This document shows positions 51,888 to 61,030 of a stretch of DNA of 64,000 nt, in pieces. The first letter of the stretch is position 1, and every line of letters begins with the position of its first letter. The notes below the pieces were generated by a model. It made no database searches, was not told the origin of the DNA, and saw nothing but the letters and a program-made list of their open reading frames with translations. The position numbers and the translations under genes were made by a program. The DNA is from Herbaspirillum autotrophicum (lineage in GTDB: Bacteria; Pseudomonadota; Gammaproteobacteria; Burkholderiales; Burkholderiaceae_D), in the NCBI RefSeq assembly GCF_001189915.1, contig NZ_LFLS01000009.1:1-64000 (forward strand). Reading direction: 5' to 3'.

Positions 51888-53317
51888 GGTTGAGTCCTTT
51901 CATGATGGTTGCCGGCAGCGCTCAGTGGTGCACCGAGGGCCAGTTGCAGATCGGCGTCGGCGATCCAGAATTCGCGCTCGGCATCAATCGCGGCATTGAC
52001 GGCATTGGCTTGTTCGCGAGCATCGGCCAGCAACTCGAACACGCTGATCAGCATGCCGTTGTAGCGCAGCATGTATTCGTCCGAAATGCGTTTGCGCAGC
52101 GGTACCACCTGATCCCGATATTGCCGGGCCAGCGCGTGCGCCTGCAGATAACCGTCATAGTTTTCACGCACTTGCGAACGGGCGTCGATGGCGGTTTGCG
52201 CCAGCGTATGCACGGCTTGCATATAGACCGATTCGGCCTTGGCTACGCGGGCACCGCCCCAGTCGAACAAGGGAATTTCAATGCTGATTTCATAGCCATT
52301 TTCCACTGCCTTGCCGCGCTCGGCATTGCGCATCAAACCGAGATCCAGCACATTCACAAAGCGCGTGGTCTGGGTCAGACCGAGGGACGTGGCGAGTGCA
52401 TCGACTTCCATTTTCATGGCCTGAATATCCAGTCGTTGCGTCATCGCCGTGGTTTCGACGTCTTGCAGGGTGGCTGCCAGTGCGGGCGTATCCGGCAAGC
52501 GCGGCGGCAGACGCAGATTGGCGCGCGGCTGTTGCGCCGTGCCTGCCGTGCCTGCCATGCCGGACAGGCCGAGCAGACGGATCAGTTTTTCGCGATCCGC
52601 ATTGGCTTGCTTGCGCATGCGCGTCAATTGCGCCTGCGTGTCGGCATAAAAGACTTGTTCACGGGCGACATCGAGTTGACTGAAATTGCCACGGCTGGCC
52701 ATGCCCTGACTCAGCTCATGGCCAATCTCGGCCGCCAGCCGCACTTGCTCCTGATAGCTCAGGCTTTGCTGACTGGCGACCGCCTGGTAATACGCCTTGC
52801 GGGTATCGGCAGCAGTCTGCAACATGCTTTGTGCCACCAGCAGCTTGCTCTGTTCAAAGCGGCGGCTTTCGATGGCGGTGCTGGCCGGCAGCGTCAGCAA
52901 AGACATCAGCGACAAGGTCAGGGAGCGGTCAATCTTCAGTTCATCTCCGCCGTGGGTGCGGGCGAAGCTGAAACCCGGATTGGGCATGCGGCTGGCCTGC
53001 ACCAGTGTCGCTTCGGCAATCCCGAGATCGCTGTAGCGGGCTTGCAGCGCGCGGTTGTTGAGCAGGGCGATTTGCACTGCATCGTCCACCGTCAGCGGTT
53101 TTTCCAGCAGCGCATTGACGCTGTGGGCCACGCTGTCGATATCTTGTACGGAGCGCATCCAGGTGGTGCGCTTGCCGGTCTGTTGTTGCGCGGCTTGCTG
53201 GATGCGGTCGAAACCGCCGTCCGCGCTGAAGCTGGCGCAACCGCTGAGAACTGCGGCTGCGCATAGCGCCAGCAAGACGGGCCGTACGCGCAGGCGCGGC
53301 CGGATAAATAGAGCCAT
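51884..53317 (-). CDS. TolC-family outer-membrane lipoprotein
   Basis: A 477-residue outer-membrane efflux protein. The lipoprotein signal (LLALCAAAVLSGCASF) is followed by two OEP repeats with long alpha-helical stretches (e.g. RMRKQANADREKLIRLLGLS) and a loop FSFARTHGGDELKI. It is like CusC-type outer-membrane factors, yet no RND pump or membrane-fusion gene is nearby. It overlaps the multicopper oxidase gene (ATGA) and so is produced with the periplasmic copper proteins. Confidence 0.88.
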   Translation of the reverse strand: MALFIRPRLRVRPVLLALCAAAVLSGCASFSADGGFDRIQQAAQQQTGKRTTWMRSVQDIDSVAHSVNALLEKPLTVDDAVQIALLNNRALQARYSDLGIAEATLVQASRMPNPGFSFARTHGGDELKIDRSLTLSLMSLLTLPASTAIESRRFEQSKLLVAQSMLQTAADTRKAYYQAVASQQSLSYQEQVRLAAEIGHELSQGMASRGNFSQLDVAREQVFYADTQAQLTRMRKQANADREKLIRLLGLSGMAGTAGTAQQPRANLRLPPRLPDTPALAATLQDVETTAMTQRLDIQAMKMEVDALATSLGLTQTTRFVNVLDLGLMRNAERGKAVENGYEISIEIPLFDWGGARVAKAESVYMQAVHTLAQTAIDARSQVRENYDGYLQAHALARQYRDQVVPLRKRISDEYMLRYNGMLISVFELLADAREQANAVNAAIDAEREFWIADADLQLALGAPLSAAGNHHERTQP

Positions 53318-53452
53318 GAAATGACCTCGTGCAAAGGAGAATCGGAGCTGGCACGAACCGAATCGTGCAGCGCGAATGCAGATGGCGTCAGCGGGTGGCG
53401 TTAGTCAGCAGTGACGCACAAGCGTGATTGCAGAAAAACGACGCAGTGACGC

Positions 53453-53890
53453 TCAGGCGAGGACGGAAGGGGGACGTTCGGGGTTTTCCGGCGTATAGCC
53501 GACGAAACCGTGGGCAGTGTTGCTGCCGTAGATTGCAGAGACGCGCGGGAGATCGGAGAAATCGTTGAGCGCCAGCGGCAGCAAGGCGCCGACACAACAG
53601 GCCGCGCATGAACTGCACGAGGTGCTGGCCTGATGCGGATGACCGTCGTGGCCCGTGGCCGGGGCTTCACCTGCGCTGGCATGCATGGCATGGGACAGCG
53701 CCGCAACTTCCGCTGTTGCCGCAGCGTCGCCGCCATGCATGTGATGCGTGGACGCCGACGCCTGGGTGGCGGCAGTCATCTGATGTTGCTGATGGGCCGG
53801 CGCGCACGCCGCCTGCACCGTCGCCGCGAAACCCTGTAACGGGATCGCAAAGGCCAGCAGCCAGAGCAGGAAGATTTTTGTGCGCGTCAT
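53453..53890 (-). CDS. Cys/His/Met-rich exported protein of the metal operon
   Basis: A 145-residue protein. The signal peptide (IFLLWLLAFAIPLQGFAA) precedes a middle section full of potential metal ligands (HHMHGGD, SHAMHAS, GHDGHPHQ), then a STSCSSCAACCVGALLPL segment and a Pro-rich tail (PENPERPP). It resembles small CopL/DUF2946-like proteins linked to copper genes, but I cannot name the family with certainty. It lies between the P-type ATPase gene (54 bases upstream) and the TolC gene (135 bases downstream). Confidence 0.7.
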   Translation of the reverse strand: MTRTKIFLLWLLAFAIPLQGFAATVQAACAPAHQQHQMTAATQASASTHHMHGGDAAATAEVAALSHAMHASAGEAPATGHDGHPHQASTSCSSCAACCVGALLPLALNDFSDLPRVSAIYGSNTAHGFVGYTPENPERPPSVLA

Positions 53891-53944
53891 GATGGCGGCT
53901 AGTTTAGCATCAGTTTTACGGAATTTGTCGGCAGTGAAGACAAA

Positions 53945-56287
53945 TCAGCCGACCTTGCGAATCAGGCGCAAGCCGTTGAACACCACCAGCAGGCTGGCAC
54001 CCATATCGGCAAACACGGCCATCCACAGCGAACTCTCGCCGGTGACGGCCAGCACCAGAAACACGGCCTTGATGCCGAGCGCAATCGTGATGTTTTGCAT
54101 CAACACCCGATGGGTACGCTTGCTCAGACGGATGAAGTCCGGAATCTTGCGCAGGTCGTCATCCATCAGTGCGACGTCGGCGGTTTCCAGTGCGGTATCG
54201 GTGCCGGCCGCGCCCATGGCAAAGCCGATCTGGGCCTTGGCCAGTGCCGGGGCGTCGTTGATGCCGTCGCCCACCATACCGACCTGGCCATGACGGGCAA
54301 TCAGTTCGCCAATGGCGGCCAGTTTGTCTGCCGGCAACTGATCGCCACGCGCATCAGTGATGCCGACGGTAGCGGCGATCGCTTGCGCAGTGTGGTTGTT
54401 GTCGCCGGTCAGCATGGTGACGTTGACCCCCAGCGTGCGCAGTTGCGCGATCGCATCCTTGCTGCCGGGACGCACCGTATCCGCGACCGCCAGCAACAGT
54501 GCAACGCGATTGTCGCGGCACAGAATGACGGTGGTTTTTCCCTGCTGTTCGAGCGCCAGCAATTGCGCTTCCAGTGCCTCGCTGCACATGCCGAGTTCGT
54601 GTACCAGCCGGTGATTGCCGAGCTGGCAGCGTACACCATCGATCTCACCTTGCACGCCGCGACCGGTCAATGCTTCGAAGTTGCCGACCTCGACCAGCGG
54701 CGCGCTGTCTTGTCGGCTCTTCCAGCAGGCGGCGACGGCAGCCGAGACAGGGTGGTCGGAGCGGCTGGCGAGGCTGGCGGCCTGCCGCAACAGCAAGTCG
54801 CTGGCGTCGTCATTCAATGCCACGATATCGGTGACCACCGGCTTGCCGTAAGTGATGGTGCCGGTTTTGTCGAGCGCCAGCGCTTTCAGCTTGCGGCCTT
54901 GTTCCAGATAAGCACCGCCCTTGATCAGGATGCCGTGTTTGGCGGCCGCCGCCAAGCCGCTGACCACGGTGACCGGTGTCGAGATCACCAGCGCGCAAGG
55001 GCAGGCGATCACCAGCAATACCAGCGCCTTGTAAAACCATGGATAGAATGCGGCGCTCAACAGCAGCGGCGGTATCAGCGCGACCAGAATCGCGACGATC
55101 ACGATCACCGGAATGTAATAGCGCGCGAACTGATCGACAAAGCGCTGCGTCGGTGCGCGCTGGCCTTGCGCCTGTTGCACGCTTTTGACGATACGCGACA
55201 AGGTCGATTCGCTTTGCAGCGCCGTGACGCGATAGTCCAGTGCGCCGTTGCCATTGATGGTGCCGGCAAAAACCGCATCGCCGCTTTGTTTTTCCACCGG
55301 CATGCTTTCACCGGTGATCGGTGCCTGATTGACTGCGCTTTGACCGCTCACGATCAGGCCGTCGAGGGCAATCCGTTCGCCCGGCTTGACGCGCACAATG
55401 GTATCGAGCGCGACCTTGTTGGCGGCGACGCTGACCCATTCGCCATTGGCATCGCGCACGGTGGCGCTGTCCGGCGCCATCGCCATCAAACCGGCAATCG
55501 CGTTGCGGGCGCGGTCGAGTGACAGCGATTCGATCATTTCCGCCAGGGTGAACAGTACGATCACCACGGCGGCTTCCGGCCATTGACCAATGATGGCGGC
55601 GCCGATCACGGCCAGCGACATCAGGAAATTCATGTTCAGCGACAGATGACGCAATGCGATCCAGCCTTTTCTCAAGGTATCCAGACCGCCGCACAGAATC
55701 GCGAACAAAGCCAGCGCGATCACCGCCAGCGAGCGATCATTGCCGCTGGTCCAGGCGACCACTTCGGCCGCCAGCGCCGCCACACCGGCGATGCCGACCA
55801 ACAGCCATTTGCGGCGCGGGATGCCATAGGCCGCAGCCTGATCACTGCCGTCGTCGTCATTGGCGGCATCTGCATTGAGCGAATCGGCTTTGACCTTGGG
55901 CAACATGTCGAGGCCACTCAGTACCTTGACGATAGGCGCGACCGAAGACAGTTTGTGTTGCACGGTCAATTCGCGCTGGATCAGGTTGAATTGCATGGCA
56001 ACGATGCCATCCATGTTGCGCAGGCGTTCCTGAATCAGTTTTTCTTCAGTCGGACAATCCATTTTCTGGATGAAGAACACGGCTTCCTGACTACCTTGCA
56101 GCAAGGCTGCATCGGGTCTGGCCTGCGGCGCTGTCGCCGTGTGTTCGTGAGCACAGGCGTGCGAATGACCTGCTTCGTGATGATCATGATGATGCGCGTG
56201 TGCCTGGTCGTGATCATGCGGATGATCATGTTGGCGCTCATGCTTGTGGTCGTGCTTGTGATCGTGGCTGTGGCTGCAATTCGACAT
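53945..56287 (-). CDS. Zn/Cd/Pb-translocating P1B-type ATPase
   Basis: A 780-residue heavy-metal pump. The first 60 residues are a His/Asp-rich tail. A degenerate HMA domain has KMDCPTEEK, the ZntA/CadA form, instead of CxxC. The membrane CPC is C429-C431, the phosphorylated Asp is D473 in LDKTGT, then SDHPVSAAV and [13 protein letters not shown]. The last helix region GIKAVFLVLAVTG...DMGASLLVVFNGLRL is typical of the Zn/Cd/Pb group. A PbrR/CadR-type regulator is divergent and a matching operator lies between them. Confidence 0.93.
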   Translation of the reverse strand: MSNCSHSHDHKHDHKHERQHDHPHDHDQAHAHHHDHHEAGHSHACAHEHTATAPQARPDAALLQGSQEAVFFIQKMDCPTEEKLIQERLRNMDGIVAMQFNLIQRELTVQHKLSSVAPIVKVLSGLDMLPKVKADSLNADAANDDDGSDQAAAYGIPRRKWLLVGIAGVAALAAEVVAWTSGNDRSLAVIALALFAILCGGLDTLRKGWIALRHLSLNMNFLMSLAVIGAAIIGQWPEAAVVIVLFTLAEMIESLSLDRARNAIAGLMAMAPDSATVRDANGEWVSVAANKVALDTIVRVKPGERIALDGLIVSGQSAVNQAPITGESMPVEKQSGDAVFAGTINGNGALDYRVTALQSESTLSRIVKSVQQAQGQRAPTQRFVDQFARYYIPVIVIVAILVALIPPLLLSAAFYPWFYKALVLLVIACPCALVISTPVTVVSGLAAAAKHGILIKGGAYLEQGRKLKALALDKTGTITYGKPVVTDIVALNDDASDLLLRQAASLASRSDHPVSAAVAACWKSRQDSAPLVEVGNFEALTGRGVQGEIDGVRCQLGNHRLVHELGMCSEALEAQLLALEQQGKTTVILCRDNRVALLLAVADTVRPGSKDAIAQLRTLGVNVTMLTGDNNHTAQAIAATVGITDARGDQLPADKLAAIGELIARHGQVGMVGDGINDAPALAKAQIGFAMGAAGTDTALETADVALMDDDLRKIPDFIRLSKRTHRVLMQNITIALGIKAVFLVLAVTGESSLWMAVFADMGASLLVVFNGLRLIRKVG

Positions 56288-56330
56288 TCAACTCTCCTGA
56301 CGGTGCTTGTGCACATGCTGTATATTAAAA

Positions 56331-56351
56331 ACCCTGAAGCAGCTTCAAGGT
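56331..56351. promoter_or_regulatory. PbrR/CadR-type operator in the ATPase promoter
   Basis: A 21-base imperfect palindrome with arms ACCCTGAAG and CTTCAAGGT around a three-base centre, between the divergent ATPase and MerR-family genes. On the minus strand a TTGACC -35 overlaps one arm. The stretched spacer (about 19-20 bases) to a weak -10 is the MerR-type geometry. Confidence 0.85.
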
Positions 56352-56383
56352 CAAGCATTAATTTTGATGTCATGGAGGAAACA

Positions 56384-56866
56384 ATGACGCCGTTGTCACA
56401 ACCACACGCCTCGCACGACGCATTGAAGATCGGCGAACTTGCCGCACGCACTGATTGCCCGGCGGAAACCATCCGCTATTACGAGCGCGAGGCACTGTTG
56501 CCGCCGCCCACCCGGTCCCAGGGAAATTACCGCATGTATGGCGAGCAGCATGTGGAACGGCTGCAATTCATCCGCCATTGCCGCTCGCTCGACATGACGC
56601 TCGATGAAGTGCGCAGTCTGTTGCAGTTTCGGGATGCGCCGGAGCAAAACTGCGGCGCGGTCAATTCCTTGCTCGACAAGCATATCGGCCATGTGGCCCA
56701 GCGCATTGAAGAACTCAAGGGGTTGCAGGTGCAACTGAATGCCTTGCGCGCCCAGTGTGACAACGCGCAAGCTGCCAGGGACTGCGGCATCCTGCAGGGA
56801 TTGGCCAGCATGAGTGATGACTGCAAACCGGTGAATCTGGGCAGTCACAGCGGCGGTTGCTGTTAG
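56384..56866 (+). CDS. MerR-family Cd(II)/Pb(II)-responsive regulator (PbrR/CadR type)
   Basis: A 160-residue MerR regulator. The HTH begins LKIGELAARTDCPAETIRYYEREALLPPPTRSQGNYR. The metal-site cysteines are C90 (PEQNCGAVN), C125 and C134 (QCDNAQAARDC). The 35- and 9-residue spacing matches PbrR-type sensors, and the tail GGCC is cysteine-rich. ATG 56384 has GGAGG five bases upstream; a longer reading exists upstream but runs into the promoter. It is divergent from the P-type ATPase it should control. Confidence 0.92.
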   Translation: MTPLSQPHASHDALKIGELAARTDCPAETIRYYEREALLPPPTRSQGNYRMYGEQHVERLQFIRHCRSLDMTLDEVRSLLQFRDAPEQNCGAVNSLLDKHIGHVAQRIEELKGLQVQLNALRAQCDNAQAARDCGILQGLASMSDDCKPVNLGSHSGGCC

Positions 56867-56876
56867 GCGCGTCGCA

Positions 56877-57629
56877 TCAGATCAGGCGCACATAACAGGT
56901 CTGCAATTCGCAGCGCGCGTCATCCACTTCGAGCAGGCCGGTATCAACGAAGTGCAGTAAGCGATAGCGCAGAAAGGCATCCCCCAGACTGTTGCGCGGA
57001 TCGGCATTCGCCATTGCCTGTCCGACGACGATGCCCGCGAGTTGCCATTGCCGGGTACATGCTGCCAGCAGTAAATGATCGTGCTCGCTCAGATCGCGAA
57101 AAAGCAGCTTGCCATGTGCATCGCATATGCGCAGTAATTCTGGTCGCTGTGCAATCGCTTCGCATTCACAGGCCCAGGTTTGACGTTGCGTAGCCGCGAT
57201 TGACACGGCATCACGCACAAACCGTTTCAGGCCGGATGGCGGCCACTCTGCTGTCGCGTAGCGCCCTCGTCGCGGCGGCGCTTCCACCGCAAACAAGGGA
57301 TGGACAGTGTTGGCGAGCCAATGGCAGGCGACCCGCAGGAACATGTATTCGGCGCCGCTGCCGCTATGCCAGATAAACAGCTTGCAGGATTCCAGTGTAG
57401 ATAACTCCGTCTGCAAGTCACGCCAGCATTGAAACGGATCCGTCGCCGGTCGTTCCTCTGGTTCAGCATAACCATGATCGATCCCGCGCCAGAATTCAGC
57501 TCTTTTATTGCCGTCGCGCAATGGTCCGAGACTGTAATCGTCATGCGCACAAAATACGCGTGCATGCGGAAACGCTACCCGCAGCGACCCGGCAGTACTG
57601 GCATTGTCGGTCAAATGAAATTCGTGCAT
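56877..57629 (-). CDS. DUF1835/DUF3658-type protein
   Basis: A 250-residue protein resembling the DUF1835 family. The N-terminus HEFHLTDNASTAGSLRVAF and FCAHDDYSLGPLRDGNKR is the typical opening, and the C-terminal third (LGDAFLRYRLLHFVDTGLLEVDD) matches the usual DUF3658 partner. Function is unknown. The spread of Cys and His residues is not a recognisable metal site. It is convergent with the PbrR/CadR-type gene (10-base gap) and lies between two metal-response regions, but the link may be only positional. Confidence 0.75.
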   Translation of the reverse strand: MHEFHLTDNASTAGSLRVAFPHARVFCAHDDYSLGPLRDGNKRAEFWRGIDHGYAEPEERPATDPFQCWRDLQTELSTLESCKLFIWHSGSGAEYMFLRVACHWLANTVHPLFAVEAPPRRGRYATAEWPPSGLKRFVRDAVSIAATQRQTWACECEAIAQRPELLRICDAHGKLLFRDLSEHDHLLLAACTRQWQLAGIVVGQAMANADPRNSLGDAFLRYRLLHFVDTGLLEVDDARCELQTCYVRLI

Positions 57630-57739
57630 AAGGCTCTCGTGTATTGATGCCCGGTGCCGGTATCAGGCGCGGGCAGCGCAGGGTACCGGACCGGATCCGA
57701 CGGGCAAGACACTTGGAGAGCACTTGATAAATGGAGTTC

Positions 57740-57755
57740 TTAGAAAAAATTCTAA
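57740..57755. repeat. Short inverted repeat upstream of the DUF1835 gene
   Basis: TTAGAA and TTCTAA are separated by four A, in an AT-rich patch of the 180-base gap between the DUF1835 gene and cueR. It is a candidate operator or promoter element of the DUF1835 gene. Confidence 0.4.
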
Positions 57756-57809
57756 ATTTGTGATGGTTTTTACGGGGTGCACATTCCTTGTACCGCACCG
57801 GCATGATCT

Positions 57810-58205
57810 TCAATGGCAACGATTACCGAGTGCATCCAGAATCGGGCAATCCGGCCGCGCATCGCCATGGCAATGCTGCGCCAGTTGTTCCAGCGTCGAT
57901 TTCATGGTTTGCAGTTCGCGGATTTTTTCGTCGAGTTCGCGAATGTGCTCGGTCGCCAGTTGCTTGACCTTGCGGCTGGGGCGCGACTGATCCAGCCACA
58001 GGCCCATCAGGTCGCCGATCTGCTTCATCGAAAATCCCAGCACGCGCGCCTGTCGCACGAAGCGCAACAAATGGATGTCACGCTCCGAATACACGCGGTA
58101 ACCGGCATCGGTGCGCGCCACCTTGGGGGTCAGACCGATTTCTTCGTAGTGACGGATCATCTTGGCCGATACGCCCGAGGCCTGTGCGGCTTCACCGATA
58201 TTCAT
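57810..58205 (-). CDS. cueR: Cu(I)-responsive MerR-family regulator CueR
   Basis: A 131-residue MerR activator. The HTH is [25 protein letters not shown]. The Cu(I)-binding cysteines are C112 and C120 (CHGDARPDC), and S77 sits where Cu(I)/Ag(I)/Au(I) sensors have serine; all three match E. coli CueR numbering. It overlaps the copA stop by four bases, so it is the second gene of a copA-cueR operon. Matching CueR boxes lie upstream of copA and copZ. Confidence 0.95.
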   Translation of the reverse strand: MNIGEAAQASGVSAKMIRHYEEIGLTPKVARTDAGYRVYSERDIHLLRFVRQARVLGFSMKQIGDLMGLWLDQSRPSRKVKQLATEHIRELDEKIRELQTMKSTLEQLAQHCHGDARPDCPILDALGNRCH

Positions 58206-60625
58206 GATTTCTCTCCGTGGTTGTCGCGGGCTTTCCAGCGCCGCAGTAATAGCGCGTTGCTGACTACACTGACGCTGGAAAACGCCATCGCCGCACCGGC
58301 AATCATCGGATTGAGCAAGCCGGCGGCCGCCAGCGGTATGCCGACAATGTTGTAGACGAAAGCCCAGAACAGGTTTTGCCGGATCTTGCCGTAAGTGCGC
58401 CGGGAAATGTCAATGGCATCGGCCACCAGTGCCGGATCGCCACGCATCAGCGTAATCCCGGCGGCCTGCATGGCGACATCGGTGCCGGTCGACATGGCGA
58501 TGCCGACATCGGCCGCGGCCAGCGCCGGCGCATCGTTGATGCCATCGCCGACCATGGCCACCACCGCGCCATCCTTGCGCATTTCGCTGACAGCGGCAGC
58601 TTTGTCGGCGGGCAGCACATTGGCGCGGAAGCCGGTCAAACCGAGACCTTGGGCAATCGCGGCGGCGCTGCCCTGATTGTCGCCGGTCAGCATGAAGCTG
58701 CCGATGTTGAGCTCACGCAGACGCGCCACCGCTTGTTGTGCACTCGGTTTGGCGCGGTCGCCGAACGCCAGCAGGGCGTGCGCGGCCACCTGTTCATCAG
58801 CCTGCCGCGAGGCCAGCCAGGAAATCGTTTTGCCTTCCGCTTCAAGTGCCGCAGCGCGGCTTTGCAACGCGTCGGTGGCGGCGCCGAGTTCTTGCATCCA
58901 GCGCGCGCTGCCGAGATACCAGCGCTGACCATCGACCAGGGCTTCGATGCCGCGTCCCGGCACTGCTTTGGCATCACCCGATTGCGGCACGCTCAATTGC
59001 GCTTGCGTGGCAGCATGCGTGACGGCGCGTGCCAGCGGATGTTCGCTGTTGCGTTGCAGTGCTGCCGCGACGGCCAGCATGGCGTTGTCGTCGCCATCGG
59101 TGGCGTGCAAGGCTGCCAGTGTCGGCTTGCCTTCAGTCAGCGTGCCGGTCTTGTCGAATGCCACCTTGCTGATGCGATGCGCGATCTCCAGCGCTTCGGC
59201 ATCCTTGATCAGAATGCCGTAACGCGCCGCGACCCCGGTGCCGGCCATGATCGCAGTCGGCGTTGCCAGTCCCAGTGCACACGGGCAGGCAATCACCAGC
59301 ACCGCCACGGCGTTGAGCAGAGCCTGCTCCCAATCACCGCCGATCAGGCCCCAGCCGAGCAGGGTCGCCAGCGCGATCACCAGCACTACCGGAACAAATA
59401 CCGCACTGACCTGATCGACCAGACGCTGGATCGGCGCTTTCGCAGCCTGCGCATGTTCGACCATGCGGATGATGCGCGCCAAGGTGGTTTCCGCGCCGAT
59501 GGCGGTCGTCGTCACCAGCATCAAGCCATCGCCATTGATGGCGCCGGCGGTGACATGGTCGCCGGCTTGTTTTTCAATCGGCAGGCTTTCACCGGTCAGC
59601 AAGGATTCATCGACATGGCTGATGCCTTCGGTGACGGTGCCGTCAACCGCTACCCGTTCCCCCGGATGGACCACGATCAGATCGCCGATGACAATCGATG
59701 CCAGCGGTATCGTGCGGTCAGCGCCGTCGCGGCGCAAGGTGGCCTGATCCGGACGCAGTGCATTGAGGGCGCGGATGGCATCGGCGGTCTGGCGCTTGGC
59801 ACGGGTTTCCAGCCACTTGCCGAGCAATACCAGGGTAATCACGGCGGCGGATGCTTCAAAGTACAGATGCGGCATGCCATGGCCGTGCTCACCGGCGCGC
59901 AGCATCTGATACAGCGACAGGCCAAAGGCGGCGCTGGTGCCGAGCGCGACCAGCAAATCCATATTGCCGGTACGTGCTTTCAAGGCACGCCAGCCGGCGC
60001 GATAGAAGCGGGCACCGAGCCAGAACTGCACCGGGCTCGCCAGTGCCAGTTGCCACCAGGCCGGTAGTTCCAACGTCACGCCGAATGGCATCAGCAACAT
60101 CGGCAACATCAGCGGTGCGGTCAGGATTGCCGCCACCGCCACCGGCCACCAGGTTGGTGCTGCGTTGACGGTGCTGGCGCTGGCAGTGGCGACCGGCAGC
60201 GATGCTTCATAGCCGGCTTGCTTGACGGCCGCGATCAGGCTGGCCGGTGGAATGTCGGCCAGCGTGGTGATGGTGGCTTTTTCGGTCGCCAGATTGACCG
60301 AGACCTGACTTACGCCCGGCACTTTGAACAAGGCTTTTTCGACCCGCCCGACACACGAGGCGCAGGTCATGCCGGCCACATCCAGCGTGATTTCCTGTTC
60401 CTTGGTGTCGTAGCCGGCTTTGCGTACGGCGGTGGCCAGGGCTTGCGGATCCATGGCGGCATCGCCCTGCACGGTAGCGATTTCGGTGGCAAGATTGACG
60501 CTCACGTCGCGCGTTCCGGGTACGGCGCGCAAGGCTTTTTCGACGCGGCTGACGCACGAAGCGCACGTCATGCCGCTGATCGGGAGTGCCAGTTCGCGAG
60601 TAAGGACGGCTGTTTGGTCTGACAT
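58202..60625 (-). CDS. copA: Cu(I)-exporting P1B-type ATPase
   Basis: An 807-residue copper pump. Two N-terminal HMA domains each have GMTCASC. The membrane CPC is C447-C449 in [13 protein letters not shown], the phosphorylation site is [10 protein letters not shown], and HP and [30 protein letters not shown] complete the set, with [20 protein letters not shown] in the last helices. ATG 60625 is chosen. An ATG at 60658 lies on the -10 of the CueR-controlled promoter and cannot be in the transcript. cueR overlaps its 3' end. Confidence 0.95.
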   Translation of the reverse strand: MSDQTAVLTRELALPISGMTCASCVSRVEKALRAVPGTRDVSVNLATEIATVQGDAAMDPQALATAVRKAGYDTKEQEITLDVAGMTCASCVGRVEKALFKVPGVSQVSVNLATEKATITTLADIPPASLIAAVKQAGYEASLPVATASASTVNAAPTWWPVAVAAILTAPLMLPMLLMPFGVTLELPAWWQLALASPVQFWLGARFYRAGWRALKARTGNMDLLVALGTSAAFGLSLYQMLRAGEHGHGMPHLYFEASAAVITLVLLGKWLETRAKRQTADAIRALNALRPDQATLRRDGADRTIPLASIVIGDLIVVHPGERVAVDGTVTEGISHVDESLLTGESLPIEKQAGDHVTAGAINGDGLMLVTTTAIGAETTLARIIRMVEHAQAAKAPIQRLVDQVSAVFVPVVLVIALATLLGWGLIGGDWEQALLNAVAVLVIACPCALGLATPTAIMAGTGVAARYGILIKDAEALEIAHRISKVAFDKTGTLTEGKPTLAALHATDGDDNAMLAVAAALQRNSEHPLARAVTHAATQAQLSVPQSGDAKAVPGRGIEALVDGQRWYLGSARWMQELGAATDALQSRAAALEAEGKTISWLASRQADEQVAAHALLAFGDRAKPSAQQAVARLRELNIGSFMLTGDNQGSAAAIAQGLGLTGFRANVLPADKAAAVSEMRKDGAVVAMVGDGINDAPALAAADVGIAMSTGTDVAMQAAGITLMRGDPALVADAIDISRRTYGKIRQNLFWAFVYNIVGIPLAAAGLLNPMIAGAAMAFSSVSVVSNALLLRRWKARDNHGEKS

Positions 60626-60656
60626 GACAATTCCACGTAGGGTTGATAGTGATTGC

Positions 60657-60687
60657 ATGATGGACCTTCCTGGCATGGTAAGGTCAA
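60657..60687 (-). promoter_or_regulatory. CueR-dependent copA promoter
   Basis: On the minus strand a TTGACC -35 (60682-60687) and a CATCAT -10 (60657-60662) are separated by 19 bases. The CueR-type box (60664-60684) has ACCTT and AAGGT ends. This places the transcript start downstream of the ATG at 60658. Confidence 0.83.
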
Positions 60688-60722
60688 GGCCTATATTAAT
60701 ACGTTTGTGTACTTTATTTGGC

Positions 60723-60753
60723 TTGACCTTGTCATGGAGGGAAGGTTTAAGCT
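60723..60753 (+). promoter_or_regulatory. CueR-dependent copZ promoter
   Basis: TTGACC (60723-60728) and TAAGCT (60748-60753) are separated by a 19-base spacer. It holds a CueR-type box (60726-60746) with ACCTT/AAGGT ends. It faces copZ, back to back with the copA promoter. Confidence 0.83.
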
Positions 60754-60783
60754 GCAACTTCGATGAATCAAAGGAGCCTGAAA

Positions 60784-60981
60784 ATGACAACATTTACTGT
60801 CAACGACATGACCTGCGGCCACTGCGCCAGCACCATCAACAAAGCAGTACATGACGTCGATGCTGCCGCCAAGGTGGAAATCAAACTGGATCAGAAGCAG
60901 GTCGTGATCGACAGCGCGGTGGATGCGGAAGAATTCGCCGCCGCCATCAAGGACGCAGGGTATACCCCGGTCGCAGTCTGA
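60784..60981 (+). CDS. copZ: Copper chaperone CopZ (HMA domain)
   Basis: A 65-residue single HMA-domain protein with the metal site [10 protein letters not shown] (C11 and C14 with this start) and a C-terminal [10 protein letters not shown] strand. It would carry Cu(I) to CopA in the cytosol. ATG 60784 has AAAGGAG eight bases upstream; an in-frame ATG at 60763 precedes the ribosome site. It is divergent from copA and has its own CueR-type promoter. A hairpin-T terminator follows. Confidence 0.93.
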   Translation: MTTFTVNDMTCGHCASTINKAVHDVDAAAKVEIKLDQKQVVIDSAVDAEEFAAAIKDAGYTPVAV

Positions 60982-60990
60982 TCGCGGGGC

Positions 60991-61030
60991 GGGGCGGCAT
61001 GGCAGATTGCCATCCGGCCCCGCAGTTTTA
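60991..61030. terminator. Imperfect hairpin terminator between copZ and the VWA gene
   Basis: A GC-rich stem, GGGGC..GCATGGCA with TGCCAT..GGCCCC, with two mismatches and followed by TTTTATTT. The tract covers the last codon of the convergent VWA gene. It probably stops copZ transcripts. Confidence 0.6.

Noticed and set aside
58376-60067. 563-codon plus-strand frame opposite copA
   Set aside because: copA is certain from HMA, CPC, DKTGT and GDGIND motifs; the opposite frame matches nothing.
60626-60793. N-terminal extension of CopA from 60658 or 60793
   Set aside because: The extension would cross the CueR operator and -10 element, so it cannot be transcribed from that promoter. It adds no domain.
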